This document shows, piece after piece, positions 1 through 11,988 of a stretch of 64,000 nt of DNA. Under the pieces are notes generated by a model that worked only from the letters and a program-made list of their open reading frames with translations, was not told where the DNA came from and ran no database searches. The stretch covers positions 99,296,001 through 99,360,000 of the forward strand of contig CM074858.1 of assembly GCA_037501455.1 (NCBI GenBank), written 5' to 3'. A program made the translations under genes and the position numbers. Source of the DNA: Lantana camara. Lineage: Eukaryota > Streptophyta > Magnoliopsida > Lamiales > Verbenaceae. Position 1 is the stretch's first letter; each line of letters starts with the position of its first letter.

Positions 1-213
1 AGGAGAAATAAATATTAAATTTCATGAGTTTTATTTAAATTTTGAGTGTTGTCATTAATTGTATGAGTTATATTTGAATTTAAATTAAAATATTTTTTTT
101 TAAATTTATGCATTCAAAATAAGTTTTACTATAAATTGATGCTTTAATTGAGGACAACTTTCAAAAATCAAGGGATAAATAAAATTGCTAAATAAATAAA
201 TAAATTTAATAAC
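1..213 (-). mobile_element. AT-rich left part of a Helitron interrupted by a solo LTR
   Basis: AT-rich sequence with no coding potential. It is continuous with 2569-2693 once the solo LTR at 214-2568 is removed: ATAAC at 209-213 is repeated at 2569-2573. The other side carries a Helitron 5' end on the reverse strand, so this stretch should be Helitron interior. No Helitron 3' hairpin or CTAG end is visible before the window edge. The assignment is inferred from the other side. Confidence 0.4.
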
Positions 214-2568
214 TGTAGCACCCGGGACGATAGGCACCACATCCCCCGCACTGTGAGTTCGATCCACATATGAAATGGAATGATCCATACATGAACTAAA
301 CTCACAGCGAACGGAAGATAATGAAAAAGACAGTCCTAGCTAGGCAGTGAGTGTAAGTGATGAGACTGGAACAAGACTCGAAAGGAAAGATAAGACACTA
401 CTCTGACTCCCGCCTAGCACACCACCTGCAAAACTGAAAAGTGAGGTGCCAGTCTCCACAAGACTGAGCGAGGGGCATAATAATATATAAGCGCAGATAA
501 CATGCAAGTCATAACCTCGGGTAAGGTTTTATAACAGAACAAAACAGGTTCAAGAATACTTAGAACTCGCCCGAGATTACAACTATCAGATTAGACACTT
601 CAATCAATTTCAATCAATCAATCAGTGGCCCGGCGACTGAGGGCGAATCTCCAACCTTGCTCCGACATTGTACAATCACGATACTTTTAATTAATTCATT
701 AAGTGATCATGCAATCAATTACAGTGCACGCGTAGCAGTTTCAATGACTCCTTCTTCCTCCAATGATGGTGGGTTTGCAAGGCCCCGATCTATCCACGGT
801 AAACACGGTGTACGTCGGGAACATGACTCCCACGCACGGGACTCCTTCCTCCACCAAACCTCCTGGTGGATTCAGGGTTCATCCCCACGGTTGAGAGGAG
901 TGTAAGAGTTACCCGTCAGCCAATGCTTTCTCGGTTGGCTCAAACACTAACTCTCTGGCCCACAGTGTACGATATAATATACTCGCCCAAAACACAATCA
1001 ATCAATACAATACAATTCAGTAGATCAGTTGAAAATCAATAGAGTTTAGAAAACTATAGATATATATATACCTTTTGGCCGAAAGTTCACGTAAGGGTTG
1101 TAATGGTTCTATGTATCTAGAAATTAAACCTCACCTGGAATACCAAGAGACAAGAACAAGAACACGAACACTACAGTTTCCTATTCAATCCCGAAGTCTC
1201 CACCGTGGAGAAGAACTGACAAGAAAGGAACCAATGTGTACTCGTGAGAGGAGACTCAATAATGATACCAATTACGACGCACGGCATTAATATGAAATGA
1301 CACGAAAGTCATGGAACGATACATAAGATAATAAACTAAGTCATGCTCATGCTCTTATATGCAATTAAGGGAAATTAAATCAATTAGCACTTACATTCAA
1401 TAAACGAATTCAATTACATGAAATTGTGCAAGTAAAACGATGAAATAATACTTAGACATGCAAAGGAAATCACGAAATAACAATACACGAAAAAAACACA
1501 TAAAAGCACTGGAACAGTGTCGGGAACGGCCTCGCTAGCTCTGGGAATGGCCGTGCTCAGCGGTCCCGCCCATGGGAACGGCCGTTCCGGTTCCACGCTT
1601 GAGCTGGGAACGGTCGTTCCCATCTCCCCGAACTCCTCCCCGCGGCTCTGTAAAGGATTGGCTGGTATGACCCCTGGGAATGGCCGTTCCCAACACCAGT
1701 ACAACACGGGAACGGCCGTTCCCACCTGGAACACCTGGTACGAAGCAGTAACAGCAACAATGGCGGAAAAGGCACACTTCACACACAATCACAACCCCAA
1801 ACCACTCCAAAACACACGAAATTAATACCACGAACCAAATAAAATACGTAGATCACATATATGCACATTAGAACTCGTAAAACGGCCTTGATCACACAAA
1901 ACTCCCAACCCGGTTACTATTTATCATCTTCCCAAATCATCACATAGGCATAAATCCGAGGCACGAAAGCTATAATAAATTAAAGCACGTAACGAATAGA
2001 GCACGAATCATACCTTAAGTCGTTGATCGGACGGTTGGATCATGAAAGCCCAAATCTTGAGGTGTTGGAGCCAAAGTGGGGAATTTCTTCTCCTCTCCTT
2101 CCATGGCTGAAGATTGATCGATCAAAAATGGGGAAAAGAAATAAGGCTGGCCCTTTTAGGGCTGGTCAAACGGGTCGGTAGAAACGGGTAGGGTCAAACG
2201 GTATCCGGTCTAACTGGATCGGATTTTAAACGGTTGGGCAATCAAATAGCTTTAGAAAAAAATAAAAGGTTAAGTAATTGAATTCAAATTACCGAAACGA
2301 ACTCAATAATAAGGTTAGAATTCGAATCCGAATTCCAGGGCTCAAAGTAGCCGCAAAGGCCTCAAAACACCCTAATTAAAATTAGGTTCCTAACTTGCAA
2401 TTATTGGACAATTGAGTCCAAGAACAATTAAATAAAATTCAAAAGCGCACATAATTAAATAAATTACACGTTGACACGTTTAACATGCGACGTCACATAA
2501 ATCACATAATTACAGAATTAAACCTCATGTGACATCGTACCTGACTTGTTGAAAAACGGGGCGTTACA
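214..2568 (-). mobile_element. Solo LTR, Ty3/Gypsy Tekay-type (LTR A)
   Basis: In plus orientation the segment starts TGTAGCACCCGGG and ends GGGGCGTTACA, the termini shared by the other long LTRs in the window. ATAAC flanks it on both sides (209-213 and 2569-2573), a perfect 5-bp target duplication, so this is a solo LTR left by recombination between two LTRs. It is 2355 bp and lies in reverse orientation. It contains a palindrome cluster at 1517-1728 and a stem-loop at 450-466 next to AT-rich TATA-like sequence. Small reading frames inside it are by-products of the repeats and palindromes. Confidence 0.9.
1517..1728. repeat. Cluster of GGGAACGGCCGTTCCC palindromes in U3 of LTR A
   Basis: About six copies of a dyad motif lie in 210 bp. 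The best is a perfect 16-bp palindrome, GGGAACGGCCGTTCCC, at 1708-1723. A 14-bp perfect copy lies at 1575-1588, and four diverged copies lie near 1519, 1541, 1608 and 1677. Spacing is irregular (20-70 bp), so this is neither a simple tandem repeat nor a CRISPR array. Confidence 0.85.
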
Positions 2569-2693
2569 ATAACTATCAACCAATCACAAGTTTTAGTTTG
2601 AATTAAAAATCTCAAAAACCCCACAAAATTCCATTCTGTCAAAATTGACATAATTTGAGTCAAAGACACCCTTATTATATATTATAGTATAGA
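2569..2693 (-). mobile_element. Helitron 5' terminus, reverse strand
   Basis: Read on the minus strand, the sequence begins TCTATACTATAATATATA at 2693, preceded by A. It continues with a TTTTGTGGGGTTTTTGAGATTTTTAATT block that also occurs just inside the Helitron 5' ends at 19176 and 19474 on the plus strand. The TC start after an A and the shared subterminal block support a Helitron family member. Its interior continues at 1-213. Confidence 0.6.
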
Positions 2694-3049
2694 TTAGACC
2701 TAAATATAAGGTAGTCATATATAAATTTTCTTTGTAACTTTTGAGTAGATCTTAGCTTATTAAAGATCTTATATAATTATGCCTCATCAAAAAATATATA
2801 AAAGATCAAGCAACAAAAGTATATATTGAAACTCAATATTGCAGAAGACAATACATTAATACACGACCTTGATAAACTAAAACGGCATAACTTATTCTTG
2901 ACCAACATAAATGGTTCGATCTCCGTGACGACGGACCACATTGAAGTGCGATGGTGTAAACACTAAACCCCAACTTCAAAATTATTCCATTTATACATAT
3001 ATCACTATTTAAATTGATTAAAATACTTAAATATGCTCCTCTAAATGAA
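2694..3049. other. 3' flank of the P450 gene
   Basis: Non-coding sequence downstream of the reverse-strand P450 gene, presumably holding its 3' UTR. Positions 2742-2910 are clearly similar to 37657-37830 (shared ACTTTTGAGTAGATCTTAG, AAGCAACAAAAGTATATATT and AAACGGCATAACTTATTCTT). The gene's flank is therefore duplicated elsewhere in the window without the gene. No clear polyadenylation signal can be assigned. Confidence 0.6.
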
Positions 3050-4726
3050 CTAATTATAAAGATTAGGAGGTAGTCTCGGGGCAACGAGAACGTCAAGTGG
3101 CGTGACTTTGCTGTTTGTCATTCCACCGCTCTCATCCATATCAACCTTAGACAATGTTGAGATCTCGAATCCTTGCAAGAAGCTAGCTAACACCGAATGC
3201 GTCATCTGCAAACCAAAATTCAACCCGGGGCACATCCTCCGACCAGCACCAAACGGTATCAACTCAAAATCTTGACCCTTAACATCCAAATCTTTGTGGT
3301 TTCCTAAAAACCTCTCCGGCTTGAATTCCCAAGCGTCCTCTGACCACACCTCTTGATCCTTTTGCATCTTCCACAAGTTGGAGATTAGCCATGTACCTTT
3401 CGGAATATGATAGCCTCCTACATCCGTGTCTTCACTGAATATGCGTAAGCCCGACAAGGGGGCCGCTGGGTATAATCTCAGAGACTCCTTGATGACGGCA
3501 TTAAGGTAGACTAAATTATTGATATCCGATTCATTTACTAGTCTCTCTCTTCCGACTTGTTTGTCTAATTCTTCTTGAACCTTTTTCAGGACATGAGGAT
3601 TGTTCAACAAGAGGCAGAGTGTCCATACCAACGTGATTGAAGTGGTGTCGCTCCCTCCAGCAATCAAATTCTGCACAAGTCAATTAAAAGATAAAAAAAT
3701 TCGTCCAAACAAGAATGATACTTACATTCCCGTACTGATTTTAACAACAATAAACATACGTACCTTGCTAGTAGATTTGATGATGGTATCGGCATCATAT
3801 TCACTCTTATACCCTGGACTTTGTACAATTGAGAGCATCACATCCATGAAATCGTCCGGCTCATCATTACCGGACTTCTCCTTTTCCTTATGCTCCGCCA
3901 ACCACCCTCCTATAATTCTATCCAATTCTATTGAATTTTCCTTCATTTTCTTCTCAAATCCACCTAAATCCAACCATTGGAGATAAGGCAGTGCATCCCC
4001 TGGCACGAATAGCCCGGATAAGTAGAAAAATTCCCTAAACACCTGCTTCCACCGCCGCATCATAGCTACATCAGCTCCCTTTCCTCCACCATCATTCAAT
4101 TTCTTCCCAGTCACCAGCCTAAGGATCAGGCTCAAGATCAAGTTCTCGATCCATTGTTTCAAGTCCATAGAAACCCGACCCGACCGGTCCTTCTTATCCT
4201 CCCAAAGCTTGTAAAGCTCCTTCATGGACCCCAAGATTTCGGACGTGCGCATGTTCTTCTGCAGCTCGATTCTGCGAATGGAGAGAAGCTCCATCGAGAT
4301 CAGCTTGCGTATGTGGCGCCAGTATGGGCCGTACGGAGCGAAGCCAAACATGATGTTGTTGTAGCTCAAGAGTAAGGCCGCCCTGGATTGTGGGCGGCTG
4401 GTGATGGCGACGTCGTTGGTGGTGAAAAGTTGTTTGGTAAATTCCCAACTGCTCACAACGAGGACACGGTGGACGCCCAGACGGATGGTGAAGACCGGCC
4501 CGTATTTGTCGGCCAATGCCCCTAACTTGAAGTGTGGAAGCTCTTCGTTGGAGGAGCCGGTGCTCAAGAGTTGGAGGTGGCCGGTGAAGGGACGTGCGCC
4601 GCTGACTTCCGGTGGCGCTTTAAGTGTGTTTTTTTTCAGCTTGGCGGACCTTGAAAAGCGCAGGTAATAGTAGAAAAGGAGAAAGGCAGTGATGGCGCCG
4701 GCGATGGCTGAGCTTGTGAACTCCAT
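3050..4726 (-). CDS. Cytochrome P450, CYP82-like, two exons
   Basis: Membrane-bound haem monooxygenase of plant specialised metabolism. Exon 1 is 4726-3764 (321 codons). A 93-bp intron, 3763-3671, starts GTACGT and ends TGCAG. Exon 2 is 3670-3050 (206 codons plus stop). The product is about 527 aa, normal for A-type plant P450s, which usually have one phase-0 intron at this point. Visible: N-terminal anchor (residues 5-24), proline-rich hinge (about 37-52), C-helix YWRHIRK, I-helix AGGSDTT (325-331), ExxR in KESLRLYP (383-386), FKPERF, and haem loop PFGAGRRMCPG with ligand Cys near 468. The block LSGLFVPGDALPYLQWLDLGG is typical of CYP82 (CYP82D and CYP82E types include flavonoid hydroxylases and nicotine demethylases). 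Substrate is unknown. No stops or frameshifts; it looks functional. Family call is from memory of the motifs. Confidence 0.92.
3671..3763 (-). other. Single phase-0 intron of the P450 gene
   Basis: On the minus strand the donor is AAG|GTACGT (intron starts 3763) and the acceptor is TTGTGCAG|AAT (intron ends 3671). It is AT-rich, 93 bp and phase 0. It falls just before the I-helix motif, the usual intron position in A-type plant P450 genes. Confidence 0.9.
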
Positions 4727-4772
4727 GATTAGTAACTATTGATCGATGGCAGCACTGAGTACACAAGGCACA

Positions 4773-4780
4773 CTTATATA
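4773..4780 (-). promoter_or_regulatory. TATA box of the P450 gene
   Basis: TATATAAG on the minus strand, about 50 bp upstream of the ATG at 4726. This implies a short 5' leader of roughly 20-25 nt. Confidence 0.65.
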
Positions 4781-5266
4781 GGCAATCACTTTGATATACG
4801 GTCCGCTTTGTCCATGTATAATATACGTATTGTTAATATTGTTTTTTGACCCTGAAACCGCGATCGATAATGATATGCATGAGTACTGTTCCAAATTTGA
4901 AATGATCAAACTGTTGTGTATTTTTTAGCAACAAATAATGTGATTTTACTATAATTATTGCAAAGGTCGAGATAAGAGTACAGTTTTCTTTTTTTAAGAC
5001 GCTTGTCCCACTTAGGTACTTATAGGTTAACAATAATCATGTCCCAAGATATTACGACGACTTCTCGTATAGTAGGACTATAAATTATCAAAACTAAAAA
5101 CTCTATTTCGAAATGTCTTATAACTTAGATGCTAAAATATACACTAGTATATAATTATGAGTATATTTTGAATGAACCAAATACACAATAAGAATGGTCT
5201 ATTTATAAAAAATGATATATCTGTTCAAAAGTTATTAAACTTTCATTATTAAATTATTAATAAGCA
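4781..5266. other. AT-rich P450 upstream region
   Basis: Upstream sequence of the reverse-strand P450 gene, running to the truncated LTR near 5267. No other gene, repeat family or clear element end is seen. The gene's regulatory sites beyond the TATA box must lie here or be cut off by the LTR insertion only about 500 bp upstream. Confidence 0.4.
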
Positions 5267-5853
5267 TGTAGCGGGATTATGATATAATATGCTCTGTTAC
5301 GCTCTGATATGTTATGATATGTTTGTTGGGCTCCGAAGACTATGAGTCAGGACACCCAGGACAACAACGGGTTGTCGGGATAAGTCTGAGCATAGCTTCT
5401 ATATGATAAGAATCAACCCAGAACCCGCTAGGAGGTTTGGTTGGGGGATGCAGTCCTTAGGCGTAAGTGGCATGCACTCACGACCTACAGTTATATGTAT
5501 GGATGGCTAGGGGGTATATAGCCTTCCATCACCCGGAATAAAGATTGGTATGTTATGGTATGTTTTACGTTTTGATATGATATGTAATGAGGTGTGAGGG
5601 TTGGAGAACGTGCTTGTACCCGCCGAGCTATATGTATGTATGTTATGGTTTGTGAAATGGGGATAGACTCGATAAATAAGATAAAACATGACTATGTTTT
5701 GAAAAGATAAGTAAAGTTATGAAATGTTATGTTACGTTATGAAATGTTACGTTATGTTTTACTATGTTATACTTTGTTTTGTTAAGGAATTCCCTATATG
5801 TTTGTACGTTATGTTTTTCTATGTTATACTTTGTTTTGTTAATGAGGTGTGGG
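5267..5853 (+). mobile_element. Left piece of a truncated Tekay-type LTR (LTR F)
   Basis: Continuous with 16079-16867 once the Tekay element at 5854-16078 is removed (near-match duplication GTGGG/GTGAG). The right piece ends with the GGGTGCTACA terminus of this LTR family. The left border is uncertain: no intact TGTRACGCC start is seen near 5267 and the flanking 5 bp (AAGCA) do not match TGATG after 16867, so the 5' part of the LTR is deleted. Positions 5590-5840 and 16079-16275 are near copies, showing a tandem duplication of about 260 bp inside this LTR that predates the insertion. Confidence 0.65.
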
Positions 5854-8588
5854 TGTAACGCCCTAGCGTGAGGCGCCACATCCCCCGCACTGAGACCCTA
5901 CCCGCATAGGAAATGGAAAATCCCTACACGTGTCAAATCACGGCGAACGAGGACACAACACACACGCTAAGCTAGGCGGGAGCTAACCCTTCAACCAAAC
6001 AATAACCAACATGAAATCAATCGAGAAACAAATGCAATAGCGGAAGCAATAAACATAATTATTCACATTGAGCATCCAAGCTCCAAAAATAGATCAACCT
6101 ATACAATAAGTGGTAGCAATGCCCTCACGGCTCAAAATAACAGAATTCGCTCCATACGAATCCAAAATACAAAATATAAGTACGAATGAGTGTAAAGGAA
6201 ATGCTAGACTCAAATGCAAGACCTAGACGACTCGAATTCCCGCCTAGCACCTCCAAACCTGCACGAAATAATTGAAAACAAACCGGGTTCAGTCTAAAAG
6301 AGACTGGTGGGTATAAAAGCGGGGCATAAGTATAAATATCGCGGAATTGAAACATATACATGCAAGCCCTAATCCCATAGAAGTTTGATAAGAAATTTCC
6401 CAAGCGGGCAAAGCAAATAAAACATCAATGGGATTACGACTATCATATTCATTCATAATTAACATAGGGTTTAAGGCCCGGCGAGTGGGCGTGCATCATC
6501 TCCAACCTTCTCCTCGTGTAATCATATTCATAATTTCATAAGTTATCATACATAACATATGTGCACATACATAATGATCATAATCATTCATATACACATT
6601 CTTCCTCCGGTGGTGGACGAGTTTGCAAGACTCGACCACCTCATACATAATGGCTAGTGAGGTACATGAATCCTCAAAAGCCCGACTAGCGTTTTCTCAT
6701 CAAAACTCCTGACGAGATCCGTTTCGACGTAAAATGGTTGGAACTAGTGCACGGGTTCACTGTCGGCCCTTGCCTCCCCGGCTTACCACGATACACTAAG
6801 CTCCGGGCCCGTGATCATAACATACATGCAATCTCGCCAAAACAAAAGGTAGGTTTTCATAAAGAAGGGCTTAACAATCGAAAATCATAAGACTCTTTAA
6901 AAGACTCGTTAATTATAAATATAACTTTTGGCTTAAAACGGTCACATAAGGGTTATATTGGTTCAAGATAACTATTAGTAGAGAAACCCACCTCGAACCG
7001 ACAAAAGAAGACACGAAAGCCTCAAGGACCGACCTCGTCTCCAACGGGATCAAAATCTGTGCAAGAAAGGTGACGTGAGACTCAAAATGACCAAATATGA
7101 CGCTCGGCAATGAAATGATCATGCTATGAATATGTAAAAGAGTATGTTATGTAATGAACATGTTTATGTGCACTATTAAGGAATTTAAATCATATAATCA
7201 AAATATATGTATATATATATACACATGCATACATATACAACAAGCATGAAACCACAAAATGCATGAAAACAGAACGTGACAGGCCCGTGTCACCAACACA
7301 AAGCAATCCGTGACACCCCCCGTGTCACGGTACAGCGGAACAAGAAATCAGAAGGTGACACGCCCGTGTCACCACTACAAGGCAAACCATGACACCCCCG
7401 TGTCTCGGTACAACGGAACCAAACAATCATGCACCCCCGTGTCACCCTAAAGAAGAAAGGGGTGACACGCCCGTGTCACGCACGCAACAAAGAAAAAAAC
7501 GCAGCAGAAAACAGAGCATAACCAAGACACAACATTCTCAACACATTCAATCAACAAAAGAAAACTAAGATGTAATGAAACCACTTAAAAACAACTCCCA
7601 ATCATGCTCCCAAAACCTTGAAAGGTGAGATGTAGTGTGCGGTGATCTATTCTTACCAAAACTTCAATAACTCATTAATGGTGGCTCATAAATACCTCAA
7701 CTAACAACTAATACATCACCATAAATGTAAAGAGGAGATCAAAACAATCATTTTCATGCTTGAAATCATCCAAAAAGCTCAAGAATTGAAAGAGATCAAC
7801 CAAAAAGCTCAAAACCTAAATATATATCCATCTTTGCCAAAACTCATGAAACCAAGCTCAAATTTAGGGATGAATGAATGAAAATGACTCATATTGAATG
7901 TACATAACATATCCAAGCTTACCTTGTGGATTAATGGAGGTTTGGGAGGAGATTTGAGCTTGAATCTCCAAGGAGGGCTGAGTGACGGGATTTCTGGAAT
8001 GCAGAGGTTTGGCCAATTTACTCCAAGTGGGAAGGGTTATCTCGGTTTGGGGGGTTAAGGGGTGAATAGAGGGTTGAGTTAGGGTTCCATAGAGTCTAAC
8101 CATGGTTAATTTGGTCAACAAATGAATAAGTTATGGCCATTTTAGTGCAGCAAGGTCAGTTTAGGCGTCCGTTGTGTGTTTCGGTTGAATTTCGGAGGTT
8201 CAAATGGCTTTGGAAAAATATAAGGCTAAGCTCATCAAACTCGAATTTTCGATACGAGTTCAACGATGTTGACGAAACTCGAAACCGAGTTTCCTAGCTC
8301 AAGTTATCAAATAAGGAACCAATGGTGCGCTAATTGCTCGTTAGCCCCCGTTTTGGATTCCGAAATCATTTCACGTAGAAACGGTAAGCAATTAATTCGT
8401 TCAAGTGCAAATAGTTCAAAGAAAATTCATATAAATTCAAATTCAAATATTTCAAATAATTAAATATTTCTCTAATTAATATAATATAAGATAAAGAAAT
8501 GAAATAACGTAATTAAAATAAATTAAACGCGCACGTAATTATCAGATAATTCATACCTGAACGATTTGGGAAAAATCGGGGCGTCACA
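5854..8588 (-). repeat. 3' LTR of the Tekay element (LTR B)
   Basis: 2735 bp, starting TGTAACGCCC and ending GGGGCGTCACA in plus orientation. It differs from the partner LTR at 13340-16078 at scattered single positions (for example CTAGCG versus CGAGCG near the start), so the insertion is not recent. It holds a palindrome cluster at 7274-7483 and a stem-loop at 6290-6306. Confidence 0.93.
7274..7483. repeat. Cluster of GTGACACGCCCGTGTCAC palindromes in U3 of LTR B
   Basis: Six copies of a near-palindrome with GTGACAC arms lie in 210 bp. The best copies are GTGACACGCCCGTGTCAC at 7462-7479 and one near 7354. Others near 7275, 7312, 7388 and 7431 have one or a few arm changes. The same cluster is present in the partner LTR at 14760-14968 with small differences. 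Confidence 0.85.
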
Positions 8589-8604
8589 ACCTCCCCCCCT
8601 TAAA
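8589..8604 (-). promoter_or_regulatory. Polypurine tract of the Tekay element
   Basis: On the minus strand AAGGGGGGGAGGT lies directly before the TGTGACGCC start of the 3' LTR. This is the expected site for plus-strand DNA priming. Confidence 0.85.
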
Positions 8605-8622
8605 AAGAATCCGTCCTCGGAT

Positions 8623-11600
8623 TCACTGATTGCTCGGAAATAGCTCAGGATGAAACTTCTTCATCTTATCCTCTGTTTCCCACGTGGCCTCTTCCGTCTT
8701 ATCACTTCTCCATAATACCTTAACCAGTGGGATTCGCCGGTTTCTTAATTCTTGAAATTTTCGATCCAAAATCTTAACCGGTTTCTGAACGAAGGTGAGA
8801 TTAGGCTCAACTTCTACCTCTTTCTCGGGTAGGATCTCGGCTTCATCCGGATAATATTTGCGAAGTTGGGAGACATGAAATACGTTGTGGATTCCCGTCA
8901 AACTCGGAGGCAAATTCAAGTGATAAGCCGTGTCTCCAATTTTCTCAAGAATCTCATACGGACCTAGATAACGAGGATTCAATTTACCTCATTTTCCAAT
9001 CCTTGTAAACCCCTTTCGTGGTGAAGCTTTCAAAAATACTCTATCACCAACCTCAAACTTAAGATCCTTTCTTCGTCGATCCGCATAACTCTTCTGTCTA
9101 TCTTGAGCTGCTTTCATTCTTTGCTGAATTATCTGAACCTTATCAATCGCTGCTTGCACGGCCTTAGAAGGCTTCTCTTTCTTTTCCCCTCGTTTCACTC
9201 CCTCTTGTTTTGTCCAATTCCATTCCTCAAGGTCGAAGAATAAGGGAGATCTACACTTTCGTCCATAAAGGGCTTCATAAGGCGCCATTCCTATCGAAGC
9301 TTGAAAACTGTTATTATAGGCAAACTCAATTAAAGGCAGCTGCTCGTTCCATGAACTCGAAAAGTCCAATGCACATGCTCTCAAGATATCCTCCAAATAC
9401 TTGATTAATCTCTCCGACTGGCCATCTGTCTGAGGATGGAAAGCTGTGCTGAATGGAAGCCTTGTTCCCAGATTCCTTTGCAATTCTTGCCAAAACCTAG
9501 AAGTAAACCTCGGATCTCGATCTGATACAATACTGACCGGCACACCATGAAGTTGAACAATCTCATCAACATACTTCTTTGCCAAATTAGGTACCTTATC
9601 CGACATCCGAACAGCCAGAAAATGTGCCGATTTCGTTAATCTATCCACAATCACCCAAATCCCATCAAGACCACCCTTTACTCTAGGAAGACCCGAAACG
9701 AAATCCATCGCCACCTGTTGCCACTTCCATTCTGGAATAGGTAACGGTTGAAGTAGCCCCGATGGCTTCTGATGCTCGGCTTTCATGGTTTGACAAGTCA
9801 AATAATGTCTCACAAAATTAATTACATCCCTTTTAAGTCCATTCCACCAATAAAATTGCTTCAAATCCTTATACATTTTATTACCTCCGGGATGTATCGA
9901 ATACCCTGAACGGTGAGCTTCTTCCAAAATAATCCTCTTCAATTCATCCGGAACCACAATCCTGTTCTTAAACCTTAAGAGTCCTGTATCATCAAATCCA
10001 AACGGGCACTCGGGATCCACCCTAGCTTTCACAGCGAGTTTCTGAACCTCGGGATCCTTTCTCTGAGTCTCAAATAACCTCTGCTGCGGATCTGGTTGTA
10101 CTGTAATATTCCGAATACTGGCTCTTAGCTTGAAAGACTCAGATTCTTCTCCAACTTCCACTTTCACATTAGACACACTCGCCTTCCTGCTAAGTGCATC
10201 CGCGACCACATTAGCTTTTCCAGGATGGTATCGGATCGTACACTCATAATCCGCTAAAGTCTCCATCCAACGCCTTTGTCTCTTGTTTAGCTCCTTCTGA
10301 GAAAAAAAATATTGAAGACTCTTGTGGTCAGAAAAGATCTCGAAAGGAATTCCATATAAGTAGTGTCTCCACTTCCCCAAAGCAAAGATCACTGCAGCTA
10401 GCTCGAGATCGTGGGTGGGATAATTCTGTTCATGATCCTTTAACTTTCTCGAGGCGTAGGCTATCACCCTACCATTCTGCATCAAGACACATCCCAATCC
10501 TTCTTTCGAGGCGTCCGTATAAACCATGTATCCTTCAGTGCCTTCAGGGAGTGCGAGTACCGGTGCAGTGGTCAACTTCTCCTTCAAGAGTTGGAAACTC
10601 GCCTCACATGCCTCGTCCCAAGCAAACTTAACTTCCTTCTTCGTCAAACGAGTTAAAGGAGCTGCAATCTCTGAGAAATCCTTGACAAATCTTCGGTAAT
10701 ACCCAGCTAAACCCAAGAAACTTCTGACCTCGGAAGCATTCTTCAGACTCTGCCACTGAATAACCGTCTCTATCTTTGAAGGATCAACTTCCAAGCCCTT
10801 ACTCGAGACAATACGACCTAGAAAAGGAACTCGGTCGATCCAGAACTCACACTTACTAAACTTCGCATACAACCGGTGCTCTCTCAATGTCTCCAATACC
10901 AATTTGAGATGCCTTGCATGATCCTCCGGATTCCTCGAATAGACCAGAATATCATCGATAAAGATTACTACGAATTTGTCCAAATAACGAAAAGTCCGAT
11001 GCATCATATCCATGAATGCTGCGGGAGCATTAGTTAAACCGAAAGGCATCACAGTAAATTCATAGTGTCCATACCGGGTATTGAATCCTGTCTTAGGTAT
11101 GTCCTCTTCCCGGATTTTCAACTGATAATAGCCTTGCCTGAGATCCAATTTCGAATAAACCTCTGAACCTTGCAACATGTCAAATAAATCCTCGATGTGG
11201 GGCAACGGATATTTATTCTTGATAGTCCTTCGATTAAGCTCCCGGTAATCTATACACATTCTTAACGATCCATCTTTATTTTTAACAAAGAGAACCGGAG
11301 CACCCCACGGAGATGAACTCGGCCGAATATATCCAATCTTAAGTAATTCCTCTAGCTGAATTTTCAATTCCTTCAACTCCGCCGGAGCCATTCTGTATGG
11401 AGTTTTAGAGTACGGTTCTGATCCCGGATATAAATCTATAACAAACTCAATCTCACGATCCGGTGGCAATGAACCCAAATTCTCCAGAAACACATCGGAA
11501 AAATCCTTAACCACTGCGGTCTCCTCAAATTTAATTTGATCCTTCGGCTTATTGAGAAGATAAACAACGAATCCCACAGCCCCTTCTCTCATTAGCTTAC

Positions 11601-11988
11601 GAGCTTCTATAAAAGATAAGAGTGGCACATCCTTCAATCCCACTTCACCAATCAACTCTTCCCCCAACTTAATCTTCTTCTTAAAACAATCAACCTCGGC
11701 CCGATGCCGGTATAACCAATCCATCCCAAAGATTATTCCATATCGCTTCATAGACATTACGATAAAATCGGCTGGATAATCTTTCCCTTCTATCAAAACC
11801 GAACAACCCCGAACCACTTGATCCGTCTGCAAATTTCCTCCAAGAGGAGAACTCACAAAATAACAAGAATTGGCACATAAAACAGGTAAGCACAGAGAAG
11901 CACATAGATCACGAGATAAGAAAGAATGGGTAGCACCCGGATCAAATAATGCATGGACGCTCGTGTTATGAATGCAAACGGTACTCAA
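8623..11988 (-). pseudogene. Tekay/Del pol (PR-RT-RNH-INT-chromodomain), broken by a stop
   Basis: Polyprotein of the chromovirus. The 999-codon part 11988-8989 contains protease [12 protein letters not shown] (residues 14-25), RT with FIDDILVYS (about 342-350), RNase H with [11 protein letters not shown] (about 486), and an integrase with zinc-binding N-domain and DDE core ([27 protein letters not shown]). A TGA at 8991-8989 interrupts the frame; the same frame continues 8988-8623 with integrase tail and a chromodomain-like end (VLWRSDKTEEATWETEDKM). The first Cys of the integrase HHCC motif is Tyr (YLTC where CLTC is usual). Pol is in a different frame from gag. The TGA fits a CGA-to-TGA transition. 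Clearly a decayed copy. Confidence 0.9.

Noticed and set aside
1517..1825. Overlapping reading frames of about 100 codons on both strands
   Set aside because: They arise because the palindrome cluster is GC-rich and stop-poor on both strands; no start context or protein similarity.
7274..7483. CRISPR-like repeat array
   Set aside because: Irregular spacing, diverged units, dyad symmetry and a plant LTR context; no cas genes.
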